From Lineus longissimus (Eukaryota > Nemertea > Pilidiophora > Heteronemertea > Lineidae), in the NCBI RefSeq assembly GCF_910592395.1, contig NC_088311.1, positions 6,948,501 through 7,012,500 of the forward strand: DNA of 64,000 bases, given 5' to 3'. Of the stretch, positions 1 through 9,494 are shown one piece after another (the first letter of the stretch is position 1; each line of letters opens with the position of its first letter). The translations under genes and the position numbers were made by a program. Below the pieces are notes generated by a model. It was not told the origin of the DNA. It worked only from the letters and a program-made list of their open reading frames with translations, and ran no database searches.

Positions 1-1297
1 CTCCATGAATACTACATATAATCTATACGGTATCGTCGTCACCACATAGGCAACGCAGACGGTAACTAACATCCGAGTCAGATGACTCGTCTCGCGAGAT
101 TTCTGTCCGCCATTGTTAACTGTCGTTTTGTTCGTCTGCTTTCTCCATTTTGCAGAATTCTTCAGGGTGACGATGATCCAAATATTGCAGACGACGATGA
201 CGGCAAATGGCAGTACCGTACCGATAAAAAGATGATATTGGAGAACCAAAGTCTGTAAAACATGGTGACCAGGGATGACCACATTGAGCATTAGCGGACC
301 TGAAGAAACAAAAATGGCAGATGGAAGTGAAGACTCAGCAGCTTTATCATGGCAGACATATTGCTTTTTGTCTCGTTTTTCTCGGTAAACGTAGAAAAAC
401 AGGACAAAGCGGCAAACATGCAAATATGAAAAAAACATGTGGAATAACACACTGAAAACATGTTCTTCGTCAAAACGACAAACTTTTGTTCATCGTGCGA
501 TCACCATTATTTTCGTCATGTCAATAAATAAAAGGGTTGCTCTCAGTTGACTTTCCTAACCTTCTTTCTTATAGACAAAGAAGACGTGCAGGTTCAAGGT
601 GATGATGGTGGTGTACGTGATGGCTACTGTCCTCTTGGTCCTGCCTGTGGTACACAGCTGGATGGCACGCAGGGGGAAACGGACCGCAATGAGGCGATCG
701 ATGGACATCTGGGCAAGGGACAGTCCTGATAGCGTGCCGAATGTGTAGACGGAATACCAACAGCATCTGATGACAAAAAGAAACACAATTATGATAAGGT
801 TTGTACAACAAGCCAACTCTTACCAAATACTCGGTCGTGGTGTGATTGGTCGTCCATCTTGAAGAATATTTTAATGAAGAAGCAGGGCCCGATCGCGACT
901 GGAAAAGCATAGTTGAGGGATCCTTCAGGGCCTGCGAACGCTGCCCAGGGATGCGTTGAATGTTACGTGTTTAAACATATACATACTGCAATGGAACCTC
1001 ACGGAGGCTTTCCCCAACGATCCAAAACATCAAAGTATAACAAGATCCGGAGGTAACAAGGACTAGAAAGTCTGCCGTGGCAATTGCAGCCATGTAAAGA
1101 CACGCAGCAATCGCCCGGTTTGACCTCTGAACTGATACGACCACGGTGATGACGTTCCCTGGTACACCAAAGGTGACCAGGAAAATCCAGAAGTATTTCG
1201 TGCACGCCTCAACGATTGATGCGAATATGCGCATGGTGAAGTGGTCCCGTATTGTCGGAGTCAAGAATGTAGATATTGCTTTCGAGTCTAGTTCCAT
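1..1297 (-). CDS. Rhodopsin-like (class A) GPCR, 3'-truncated by window edge
   Basis: Three exons join in frame on the minus strand. Exon 1 (1297-987) starts at an ATG and encodes TM1 (motif GNVITVVVS) and TM2 (LYMAAIATADFLVL). Exon 2 (766-561) carries the conserved TM3 cysteine (QCCWYS), the TM3 end motif SIDRLIAVRFPLRA (DRL in place of DRY) and TM4. Exon 3 (299-1) carries TM5 (LPFAVIVVCNIW) and TM6 (CVAYVVTTIPYRLY). Introns are phase 2 and phase 1, and all splice sites are GT-AG. TM7 and the C-terminus lie beyond base 1. The domain layout is that of an orphan, peptide-receptor-like seven-helix protein of the plasma membrane; I cannot name the ligand. The exon 2-3 body is single copy in the window, while exon 1 has four further relatives upstream (see 1851-6161). 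Another ATG could exist in an upstream 5' exon, but the frame upstream of 1297 has only non-ATG starts. Confidence 0.85.
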
Positions 1298-1850
1298 TCT
1301 GAAGGAACTTGCGCCCTGGCTGGTAAGATTGGGTGCTGCAGTCAGCCGCGCGAATTCATCCGAATTGGCTGAACACAACGTGCGGACTCGATCTCATTGG
1401 TGCTGGGTATGATCAAACTGACACAGACTATTTCTGTTCTCCGGCATCCCTTGGTGTACAGTAACTGAGGAGTGATTGGCAAGACTAAATTATGTTCATT
1501 CGATATTTTAATTGCGACAATGCGGAATGGGGTTATTAGCTGATATGAAGGGACGAACGCAGCGCGGTTAGATTTCCTGATGCGCAAAAAATAATCCGAA
1601 ATTGGAGAATGACTGGTAGTTACAGAAATTATAGAACAAATAACATGTATATAAACTATACAATGGAAGGGGGGGGGGGGCTGGTGGTTTCATCAAAGTG
1701 ATGATGCGAACGTATTGAGGTTCAATGCTAGTTTATGTTGATATTAGTAAAGAAAGAAAATAAAGTCCTATTCATAAATTCTCCCTGATACAAAGATATT
1801 CTGCCTGATACGAGGAGTTACGCCCCTGATTGACCACGGTGTATACTTAC

Positions 1851-2158
1851 TGTAAAGGAAATTCCCCAACACTTTCCCCAACGATCCAGGATGTTACCGT
1901 GCGACAACAGATATCTGTGACAAGAACAAGAGAGTCTGCTATCGCAACTGCAGCCATGTAAAGACACGCAGCTATCGCCCTGTTTGACCTTTGAACTGAT
2001 ACAATCACGGTGATGACATTCCCTGGTATCCCAAAGACGAAAATGAAAATCCACACATATTTCGTGCATGCCTCCACAATTGATGCGAATATATGCACGG
2101 CGATGCCGTCTTCATTCGGCAGAGTCAGAATAGTGAACATATTCGTAGCTTCTTCCAT
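1851..2158 (-). CDS. GPCR alternative first exon, unit 2 (TM1-TM2)
   Basis: This 308-nt open exon encodes 102 residues starting MEEATNMF, with TM1 (GNVITVIVSV) and TM2 (YMAAVAIADSLVLV). It ends at an intact phase-2 donor, CA|GTAAGT, identical in phase to the donor of the exon at 1297-987, so it can splice in frame to the TM3 exon at 766. No TM3-TM7 exon lies between it and the next first exon. An upstream in-frame GTG gives a longer open frame, but ATG at 2158 is the eukaryotic choice. Either it is an alternative first exon of the receptor above, or it is a partial duplicate that has kept an open frame. Confidence 0.75.
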
Positions 2159-2261
2159 CCCAGGCGATGGAGTTCTGCCAGTGACCACAAGTAGGCCTAT
2201 ACAAGTGTAGAACTATCATTTGATGTATAATATGAAACCTGCGATGCCAGACTCATCCTGG

Positions 2262-2326
2262 GGAAATCAGGGGTTAATGTTCTCTACGTGCGCGGCTGGA
2301 GAAGCGAACATAAACCCCTGATTTCC
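2262..2326. repeat. Conserved hairpin, GPCR unit 2
   Basis: Arms 2262-2282 and 2306-2326 are inverted copies of ggaaatcaggggttaatgttc with one mismatch, around a loop of about 23 bases. It lies about 100 bp upstream of the unit 2 start codon, between the leader donor and the TM1 exon. Confidence 0.8.
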
Positions 2327-2374
2327 TCAGAATGTCTAAGAGAGTTGCCCTCTCTTCATAGCTTGCCGACTTAC

Positions 2375-2640
2375 CGGCGGTGAACATCAATCCTAAAGTG
2401 CAAAGTACGCACAACGACGGTAGTTCGGCATGCTTGATAGTTCGACAAAAGTGTTTTCCCGTTTTGGTCGCGGCGGCGACACGACTTGCTATAGCGGTTG
2501 GTAAGAGTTGCCCGCAGGTGCGGATGGCGTCTTGATGATACTTCCGCTCCCCGCGAACTGCGCTGACATCGGGAAATTCTTTAATATATCAAATACCCGC
2601 ATAGTCCAAGTGACGTGTTGTTTCGTAAAAAAAAGTTGGA
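2375..2640 (-). promoter_or_regulatory. Candidate promoter and 5' leader exon of GPCR unit 2
   Basis: On the minus strand this block reads through a CRE-like TGACGTG (plus strand 2611-2617), a TATA-like TGATATATTAA (plus strand 2581-2590) and an ETS-like GCGGAAGT. It then runs into a leader that ends at a consensus donor, CCG|GTAAGT, after base 2375. The leader contains a 12-codon uORF (2431-2393, MPNYRRCAYFAL). The likely acceptor before the TM1 exon is the CAG just upstream of the MEEATN start. No cap site was seen directly; this is inferred from motifs and from conservation across units. Confidence 0.4.
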
Positions 2641-3203
2641 CTAGGGTGACCGACCGGTGACCATGATGACAGGCACCATCCCCGCCAATTGGAATATTGC
2701 TGTGCGGCATATTTCATCCCATGGTCTTCTTCACTGCGCTGCACGAGTGTACGTACAGTCACCTTCACTCAGTAATGTTCTCGCAACTCCGCACTCGAAG
2801 AATGAGCGAAACGCAAGTGGAATACGACCCCTCACTCCACCCAGCAAATGAATAAAATAATGCGCGAACGCGGCGCAGTAAGATTTCCTATTGCGGGAAA
2901 TATAATCCGAAATTGGAGAATAACTGGTAGTTACACAAATTACAGAACAAATTACATGTATATAAACTATACAATGGAAGGGAGGCGGGGGGGGGGGCTG
3001 GTGGTTTCATCAAAGTGTTGAGGCGAACGTATTGAGGTTCAAAGCTAGTTTATGTTGATATTAGTAAAGCAAGAAAGAAAATCCTATTCATAAATTCTCC
3101 CTGATACAAAGATATTCTGCCTGATACGAGGAATGGGGTGGGGGGGGGGGGGGAGGGGCGTTTCCGAAAGTTACGCCCCTGACTAACCACGGTTTATACT
3201 TAC

Positions 3204-3511
3204 TGTAAAGGAAATTCCCCAACGCTTTCCCCAACGATCCAGAATGTAACCGTGTGACAACAGATATCTGTGACCAGAACAAGAGAGTCTGCTATCGCAA
3301 CTGCAACCATGTAAAGACACGCAGCTATCGCCCTGTTTGACCTTTGAACTGATACAATCACGGTGATGACATTCCCTGGTATCCCAAAGACGAAAATGAA
3401 AATCCACACATATTTCGTGAGTGCCTCCACAATTGATGCGAATATATGCACGGCGATGCCGTCTTCATTCGGCAGAGTCAGAATGGTGAACTTGTTCGTA
3501 GCTTCTTCCAT
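3204..3511 (-). CDS. GPCR alternative first exon, unit 3 (TM1-TM2)
   Basis: Same length and architecture as unit 2: ATG at 3511, TM1 and TM2, and an intact phase-2 donor CA|GTAAGT after 3204. It differs from unit 2 at a few positions, including Cys to Leu just before TM1 (EALTKY), Ala to Val in TM2 (YMVAVAIAD), and His and Phe in the first extracellular loop (CCHTVTFW). There is no stop or frameshift. A poly-G run on the plus strand (3140-3153) lies about 50 nt into its intron, so the transcript would carry poly-C there. Confidence 0.75.
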
Positions 3512-3610
3512 TCTTCGCGATGGAGTTCTGCCAGTGACCACAAGTAGACCAATACAAGTGTCGAACTATCATATGGTGTATAATATGAAACCTGCGATGC
3601 AGGACACATC

Positions 3611-3683
3611 CTGAGGAAATCAGGGGTTAATGCTCGCTACGTGCGCGGCCGAGGAAGCGAACGTGAACCCCTGATTTAATCAG
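3611..3683. repeat. Conserved hairpin, GPCR unit 3
   Basis: Arms 3611-3638 and 3656-3683 share the core aatcaggggtt and its complement aacccctgatt, around a GC-rich loop. Same position relative to the exon as in unit 2. Confidence 0.75.
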
Positions 3684-3727
3684 AATGTCTAAGAGAGTTG
3701 CCCTCTCTTAAAAGCTTGCCGACTTAC

Positions 3728-3995
3728 CGGCGGTGAACATCAATCCTAAAGTAGAAAATACGCACAACGACGGTAGTTCGGCATGCTTGATAGTTCGACA
3801 AAAGTGTTTTCCCGTTTTGGTCGCGGCGGCGGCACGACTTGCTCCAGCAGTTGGTAAGAGTTGCCCGCAGGTGCGGATGGCGCCTTGATGATACTTCCGC
3901 TTCCCGCGAACTGCGCTGGCATCGGGAAATTCTTTAATATATCAAATACCCGCATAGTCCAAGTGACGTGTTGTTTCGTAAAAAAAAGTTGGACT
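3728..3995 (-). promoter_or_regulatory. Candidate promoter and 5' leader exon of GPCR unit 3
   Basis: Same arrangement as unit 2: CRE-like TGACGTG at 3964-3970, TATA-like block at 3933-3942, leader with uORF 3784-3746 (MPNYRRCAYFLL) and donor CCG|GTAAGT after 3728. The open frame upstream of the uORF also continues here, but it is broken by a stop in unit 2, so I do not treat it as a protein. Confidence 0.4.
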
Positions 3996-4519
3996 AGGGT
4001 GACCGACCGGTGATATTGTTTTTTATCCCAGGGTCTTCTTCACTGCGCTACACGAGTGTACGTACAGTCACCTTCACTCAGTAATGTTCTCGCAGCCCCG
4101 CACTCGAAGAATGAGCGAAATGCAAGTGGAATACGACCCCTCACTCCGCTCAGCAAATGAATGAAATAATGACACGAACGGGGCGCAGTAAGATTTCCTA
4201 TTGCGGGAAATATAATCCGAAATTGGAGAATGACTGGAAAGTTACACAAATTACAGAACAAATTACATGTATATAAACTATACAATGGAATGGGGGCTGG
4301 TGGTTTCATCAAAGTGTTGAGGCGAACGTATTGAGGTTCAAAGCTAGTTTATGTTGATATTAGTATAGAAAGCAAAGATAATCCTATTCATATATTTACC
4401 AGCGGATGCAAAGATATTTTGCCTGATACGAGGAATTGGGGGTGGGGGGGGGGGGGGGGGGGGTGGGGAGGGGGTATTTCCGAAAGTTACGCCCCTGACT
4501 AACCACGGTTTATACTCAC

Positions 4520-4821
4520 TGTAAAGGAAATTCCCCAACGCTTTCCTCAACGATCCAAGATGTGCGACAGCAGATATCTGTGACAAGAACAAGAGAGTCT
4601 GCTGTCGCAACTGCAGCCATGTAAAGACAGGCAGCTATCGCCCTGTTTGACCTCTGAACTGAAACAATCACGGTGATGACGTTCCCTGGTATCCCAAAGA
4701 CGAAAATGAAAATCCACACATATTTCGTGAATGCCTCCACAATTGATGCGAATATATGCACGGCGATGCTGTCTTCATTCGGCAGAGTCAGAATGGTGAA
4801 CGTGTTCGTAACTTCTTCCAT
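4520..4821 (-). CDS. GPCR alternative first exon, unit 4 (TM1-TM2, two codons shorter)
   Basis: ATG at 4821, 302 nt, open throughout, ending at an intact phase-2 donor CA|GTGAGT. Compared with units 2, 3 and 5 it lacks exactly two codons in the first extracellular loop (CCRTSW in place of CCRTVTSW), which keeps the frame. It has Phe before TM1 (EAFTKY) and Glu in place of Gly in the loop (VEESVGEF). The in-frame 6-nt loss fits continued coding constraint or recent loss. A 20-base G run (4444-4463, plus strand) follows in the intron. Confidence 0.72.
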
Positions 4822-4920
4822 CCTTCGCGATGGGGTTCTGCCAGTGACCACAAGTAGGCCAGTACAAGTGTCGAACTATCATATGGTGTATAATATGAAA
4901 CCTGCGATGCAGGACACATC

Positions 4921-4993
4921 CTGAGGATATCAGGGGTTAATGTTCGCTAATTGCGCGGCCGGAGAAGCGAACATGATCCCCCGATTTCCTCAG
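4921..4993. repeat. Conserved hairpin, GPCR unit 4
   Basis: The left arm starts ctgaggatatcagggg and the right arm ends ccccgatttcctcag. The inverted pairing is retained with several mismatches. Confidence 0.7.
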
Positions 4994-5037
4994 AATGTCT
5001 AAGAGAGTTGCCCTCTCTTAAAAGCTTGCCGACTTAC

Positions 5038-5310
5038 CGGCGGTGAACATCAATCCTAAAGTAGAAAATACGCACAACGACGGTAGTTCGGCATGCTTGA
5101 TAGTTCGACAAAAGTGTTTTCCCGTTTTGGTCGCGGCGGCGGCACGACTTGCTCCAGCGGTTGGTAAGAGTTGCCTGCAGGTGTGGATTGCGCCTTGAAG
5201 ATACTTCCGCTCCCCGCGAACTGCGCTGGCATCGGGAAATTCTTTAATATATCAAATACCCGCATGATCCAAGCGCCGTGTTGTTTCGTGAAAAAGAAGT
5301 TGGACGAGGA
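5038..5310 (-). promoter_or_regulatory. Candidate promoter and 5' leader exon of GPCR unit 4
   Basis: TATA-like block at 5243-5252, leader with uORF 5094-5056 (MPNYRRCAYFLL) and donor CCG|GTAAGT after 5038. The CRE-like site of units 2 and 3 is changed here (aagcgccgtg). A longer minus-strand open frame (5373-5056) covers the block. Because its relatives in the other units are interrupted, it is more likely a chance frame. Confidence 0.4.
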
Positions 5311-5853
5311 TGACCGACCGGTTACCATGATGACAGGCACCATCCCGCCAATTGGAATATTGCTGTGCGGCATATTGTTTTATCCCGGGGTCTTCTTCAC
5401 TGCGCTACACGAGTGTACGTACAGTCACCTTCACTCAGTAATGTTCTCGCAGCCCCGCACTCGAAGAATGAGCGAAACGCAAGTGGAATACGACCCCTCA
5501 CTCCGCCAAGCAAATCAATGAAATAATGCGCGAACGCGGCGCAGTTAGATTTCCTGATGCAGGAAATATAATCCGAAATTGGAGAATGACTGGTAGTTAC
5601 ACAAATTACAGAACAAATTACATGTACATAAACTATATAATGGAAGGGGGGGGGGCTGGTGGTTTCATCAAAGTGTTGAGGCGTATTGAGGTTCAAAGCT
5701 AGTTTATGTTGATATTAGTAAAGCAAGAAAGAAAATCCTATTCATAAATTCTCCCTGATACAAAGATATTCTGCTTTATACGAGGAATGGGGTGGGGGGG
5801 GGGGGGGGGGGTTCCGAAAGTTACGCCCCTGACTAACCACGGTTTATACTTAC

Positions 5854-6161
5854 TGTAAAGGAAATTCCCCAACGCTTTCCCCAACGATCCAGGATGTAAC
5901 CGTGCGACAACAGACAGCTGAGAAAAGGACAAGAGAGTCCGCCGTGGCAACTGCAGCCATGTAAAGACACGCAGCTATCGCCCTGTTTGACCTATGAACT
6001 GATACAATCACGGTGATGACGTTCCCTGGTATCCCAAAGACGAAAATGAAAATCCAGACATATTTCGTGCATGCCTCCACAATTGATGCGAATATATGCA
6101 CGGCGATGCTGTCTTCATGTGCCAGAGTCTGAATGGTGAACGTGTTCGTAGCTTCTTCCAT
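5854..6161 (-). CDS. GPCR alternative first exon, unit 5 (TM1-TM2, most upstream)
   Basis: ATG at 6161 (MEEATNTF), 308 nt, TM1 and TM2, and an intact phase-2 donor CA|GTAAGT. It is the most distal copy on the minus strand. It differs from the others by His in the first intracellular loop (SVHRSNRA) and by FSAVCC after TM2. A true in-frame ATG also occurs at 6254 and would add 31 residues; the other units have no such ATG, so I prefer 6161. Its upstream leader is altered: the candidate leader donor is changed and about 200 bp of the presumed promoter segment of the other units is missing. Confidence 0.7.
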
Positions 6162-6255
6162 CCTTCGTGGCGGAGTTTTGCCAGTGAACCACCGGTGTAC
6201 AAGTATCGAACTGTGATGTATAAAAAGGAAATCTGTGATGCCATGCAGACCCATC

Positions 6256-6343
6256 CTGAGGAAATCAGGGGTTAATGTTCGCTTCTCCGACCCTGCATGT
6301 GCACGGCGGCTGAAGAAGCGACCATGAACCCCTAATTACTCAG
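6256..6343. repeat. Conserved hairpin, GPCR unit 5
   Basis: The arms ctgaggaaatcaggggtt and aacccctaattactcag are kept. The loop is longer than in the other units because of an inserted segment (ctccgaccctgcatgtg). Confidence 0.7.
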
Positions 6344-6390
6344 AGTGTCGAAGAGAGTTGCCCTCTCTGAATAGCATGTCGACTTAATAC

Positions 6391-6510
6391 CGGCGGTGAA
6401 CATCAATCCTAATATGCACAACGACGGTAGATCGGCATGCTCGATGCTCCACAAGAGTGTTGTCCCGTTTTGGTCGCGGCGCAGCGGCATGACAACACTT
6501 GTTCCAGCGG
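6391..6510 (-). promoter_or_regulatory. Truncated leader of GPCR unit 5
   Basis: The leader of unit 5 keeps a shortened uORF (6438-6409, MPIYRRCAY). It lacks the roughly 200 bp that carry the TATA-like and ETS-like motifs in the other units: the block jumps from the ccagcggtt segment straight to ttatttttatcccggggtc. Its donor reads CCG|GTATTAAGT, weaker than the GTAAGT of the other units. Confidence 0.4.
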
Positions 6511-6625
6511 TTATTTTTATCCCGGGGTCTTCTTCACTGCGCTACACTCACGAGTGAACGAAGTCAGCCCCGCACTCGAGTGCGAAGTATGAGCGAAACG
6601 CAAATGGAATACGACCCCTCACTCC

Positions 6626-7435
6626 GCCCAGGACGTCCAACCTCCGCCGCGGCGCAGGGTCGGCGCGGTTATTGCTTGAAATGGTCGCTCAAAGAAATTC
6701 CTGAGAGGAGGAAGTTACAGCACTTGGGGAAATGCAAGTTCTAAAACGGCATATTTTACTCCTTTCAGATGCTGGTTACATCAAAGAATGGATAATATAC
6801 TGACGGCGCTATAGTCTAGAGTTACACTGAATGCTCACGATTGAATGGCTTTGTTAATGAAAACTGAAACCCCACCCAGTCCACTTTACTTCGCTGTGTT
6901 TTATTTCATATCGTAAGGTGAACGCAGTCCACTTCCATGCCTACATCATACTACGTAACTAAAAATCAACTTTTCACACCGAAAAAGGTCAGACATACAA
7001 TGGCAAACACTGATAATTGCCTTATCGTCATTTCCATTCATCCAAAAATAGTCACAACCAGTGGGACGAGACCGATCAAGCACTGCAGTTCGCAATGTTT
7101 ACGCCATGAGCACTTGACGACAAGGTCACAATCTGACCACATTAAGGACACGCATTGACTTCATTCTTCATGCAATACACTCGCACATACTGTAGCGAGC
7201 AACATTGGTAGTTCCGGACACCCCAATGTGCAAAAACAAGGCAAATGACCCGACTCGCAAAGTGTGCGAGAAGTATACTGACTCCAAATGATAACTCTCC
7301 AAAGATTAATTGAAGTTGTGACATGACTATTGTTTCTTCAGACAACTGCCTATAAGTTGAACAGACGATCGCGAGGTTGTGACATTACCACAGTGTTTCC
7401 AGACAACTCTCCATAATATCACTGCTGTACAGTCT
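6626..7435. other. Non-coding stretch between GPCR array and satellite
   Basis: Only short open frames without recognisable domains. No RNA gene or strong repeat was seen. Confidence 0.5.
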
Positions 7436-9494
7436 GTGATCATATTATTGCCTATTTTGTCATACGTCGTAGTCTAGTGGTTGTATAGTCTCTATGCATG
7501 GCTCTTGAAGGGTCTGTTTTTGTATTGTCCGGCGGTGACATTGTCTTCGTGCGTGGTTGTGACTTGATATTCAGCTCGCTCTTTGTAAACAGCTTGATAG
7601 ATCTATCAAACCCATTCTTCTCCGAAAAGAAGACAGTTCACGAATGCTCTCGTGGCCTTTTCAATGCCATTTTGGTTGTGATCATATTATTGCCTATTTT
7701 GTCATACGTCGTAGTCTAGTGGTTGTGGTGTCTCCATGCATGGCTCTTGAAGGGTCTGTTTTTGTATTGTCTGGCGGTGACATTGTCTTCGTGCGTGGTT
7801 GTGACTTGATATTCAGCTCGTCCTTTGTGAACAGCTCGCTAGATCTATCAAACCCATTCTTCTCCGAAAAGAAGACAGTTCACGAATGCTCTCTTGGCCT
7901 TTTCAATGCCATTTTGGTTGTGATCATATTATTGCCTATTTTGTCATACGTCGTAGTCTAGTAGTTGTGGTGTCTCCATGCATGGCTCTTGAAGGGTCTG
8001 TTTTTGTATTGTCCGGCGGTGACATTGTCTTCGTGCGTGGTTGTGACTTGATGTTCAGCTCGTCCTTTGTGAACAGCTCGCTAGATCTATCAAACCCATT
8101 CTTCTCCGAAAAGAAGACCGTTCACGAATGCTCTCTTGGCCTTTTCAATGCCATTTTGGTTTTGATCATATTATTGCCTATTTTGTCATACGTCGTAGTC
8201 TAGTGGTTGTGGTGTCTCCATGCATGGCTCTTGAAGGGTCTGTTTTTGTATTGTCTGGCGGTGACATTGTCTTCGTTGGTGGTTGTGACTTGATGTTCAG
8301 CTCGTCCTTTGTGAACAGCTCGATAGAATTATCAAACCCATTCTTCTCCGAAAAGAAGACAGTTCTGGAATGCTCTCTTGGCCTTTTCAATGCCATTTTG
8401 GTTGTGATCATATTATTGCTTTTTTTGTCATGCGTGGTAGTCTAGTGGTTGTGGTGTCTCCATGCCTGGCTCTTGAAGGGTCTGTTTTTGTATTGTCCGG
8501 CGGTGACATTGTCTTCGTGCGTGGTTGTGACTTGATATTCAGCTCGTCCTTTGTGAATAGCTCGCTAGATCTATCAAACCCATTCTTCTCCGAAAAGAAG
8601 ACAGTTCTGGAATGCTCTCTTGGCCTTTTCAATGCCATTTTGGTTGTGATCATATTATTGCCTATTTTGTCAGATGTCGTAGTCTAGAGGTTGTGGTGTC
8701 TCCATGCATAGCTCTTGAAGGGTCTGTTTTTGTATAGTCCGGCGGTGACATTGTCTTCGTGGGTGGTTGTGACTTGATATTCAGCTCGTCCTTATTGCCT
8801 ATTTTGTCATATGTCGTAGTCTAGTGGTTGTGGTGTCTCCATGCATGGCTCTTGAAGGGTCTGTTTTTGTATTGTCCGGCGGTGACATTGTCTTCGTGGG
8901 TGGTTGTGACTTGATATTCAGCTCGTCCTTTGTGAAAAGCTCGTTAGATCTATCAAATCCATTCTTCTCCGAAAAGAAGACGGTTCACGAATGCTCTCTT
9001 GGCCTTTTCAATGCTATTTTGGTTGTGATCATATTATTGCCTATTTTGTCATACGTCGTAGTCTAGTGGTTGTGGTGTCTCCATTAATGGCTCTGGAAGG
9101 GTCGGCGGTGACATTGTCTTCGTGAGTGGTTGTGACTTGATATTCAGCTCGTCCTTTGTGAACAGCTCGCTAGATCTATCAAACCCATTTCCCTTCCGAA
9201 AAGAAGACAGTTCACGAATATTCTCTTGGCCTTTTCAATGCCATTTTGGTTGTGATCATATTATTGCCTATTTTGTCATACGTCGTAGTCTAGTGGTTGT
9301 GGTGTCTCCATGCATGGCTCTTGAAGGGTCTGTTTTTGTATTGTCCGGCGGTGACATTGTCTTCGTCCGTGGTTGTGACTTGATATTCAGCTCGTCCTTT
9401 GTGAACAGCTCAATAGATCCATCAAACCCATTCTTTTCCGAAAAGAAGACAGTTCACGAATGCTCTCTTGGCCTTTTCAATGCCATTTTGGTTG
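7436..9494. repeat. 242-bp satellite array, about nine copies
   Basis: The catggctcttgaaggg segment recurs near 7498, 7740, 7982, 8224, 8466, 8708, 8845, 9087 and 9314. Spacing is 242 bp except for a copy deleted by about 105 bp (8708-8845) and one with a 15-bp deletion (9087-9314). Since 242 is not a multiple of three, the plus-strand open frames of 105 residues are by-products of the repeat and not genes. On the minus strand each unit contains a degenerate coding-like stretch (TKMALKRPRE... then FTKDELN) that is shared with the exon relic at 9454-9567. Confidence 0.9.

Larger units (their letters stand above)
1560..6625. repeat. Tandem array of about 1.33-kb units carrying GPCR first exons
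   Basis: Four units repeat at intervals of 1353, 1316 and about 1334-1340 bp, judged by their donors at 1850, 3203, 4519 and 5853. In minus-strand order each full unit holds a leader/promoter-like segment, a hairpin, the TM1-TM2 exon and a G-rich stretch. After that comes a conserved block near 1567-1675, 2875-3000, 4187-4290 and 5542-5660 (with ataatccgaaattggaga). Similarity fades to the right near 6625 and to the left near 1560. The copies are highly similar, which points to recent duplication or gene conversion. Confidence 0.85.

Noticed and set aside
1298-1378. Extended N-terminus of the GPCR exon 1 from 1378
   Set aside because: It begins with TTG; the first ATG in frame is at 1297.
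5056-5373. 105-codon minus-strand ORF in the GPCR unit 4 leader
   Set aside because: The same frame is interrupted by a stop in unit 2 and partly absent in unit 5; better explained as leader/promoter DNA.
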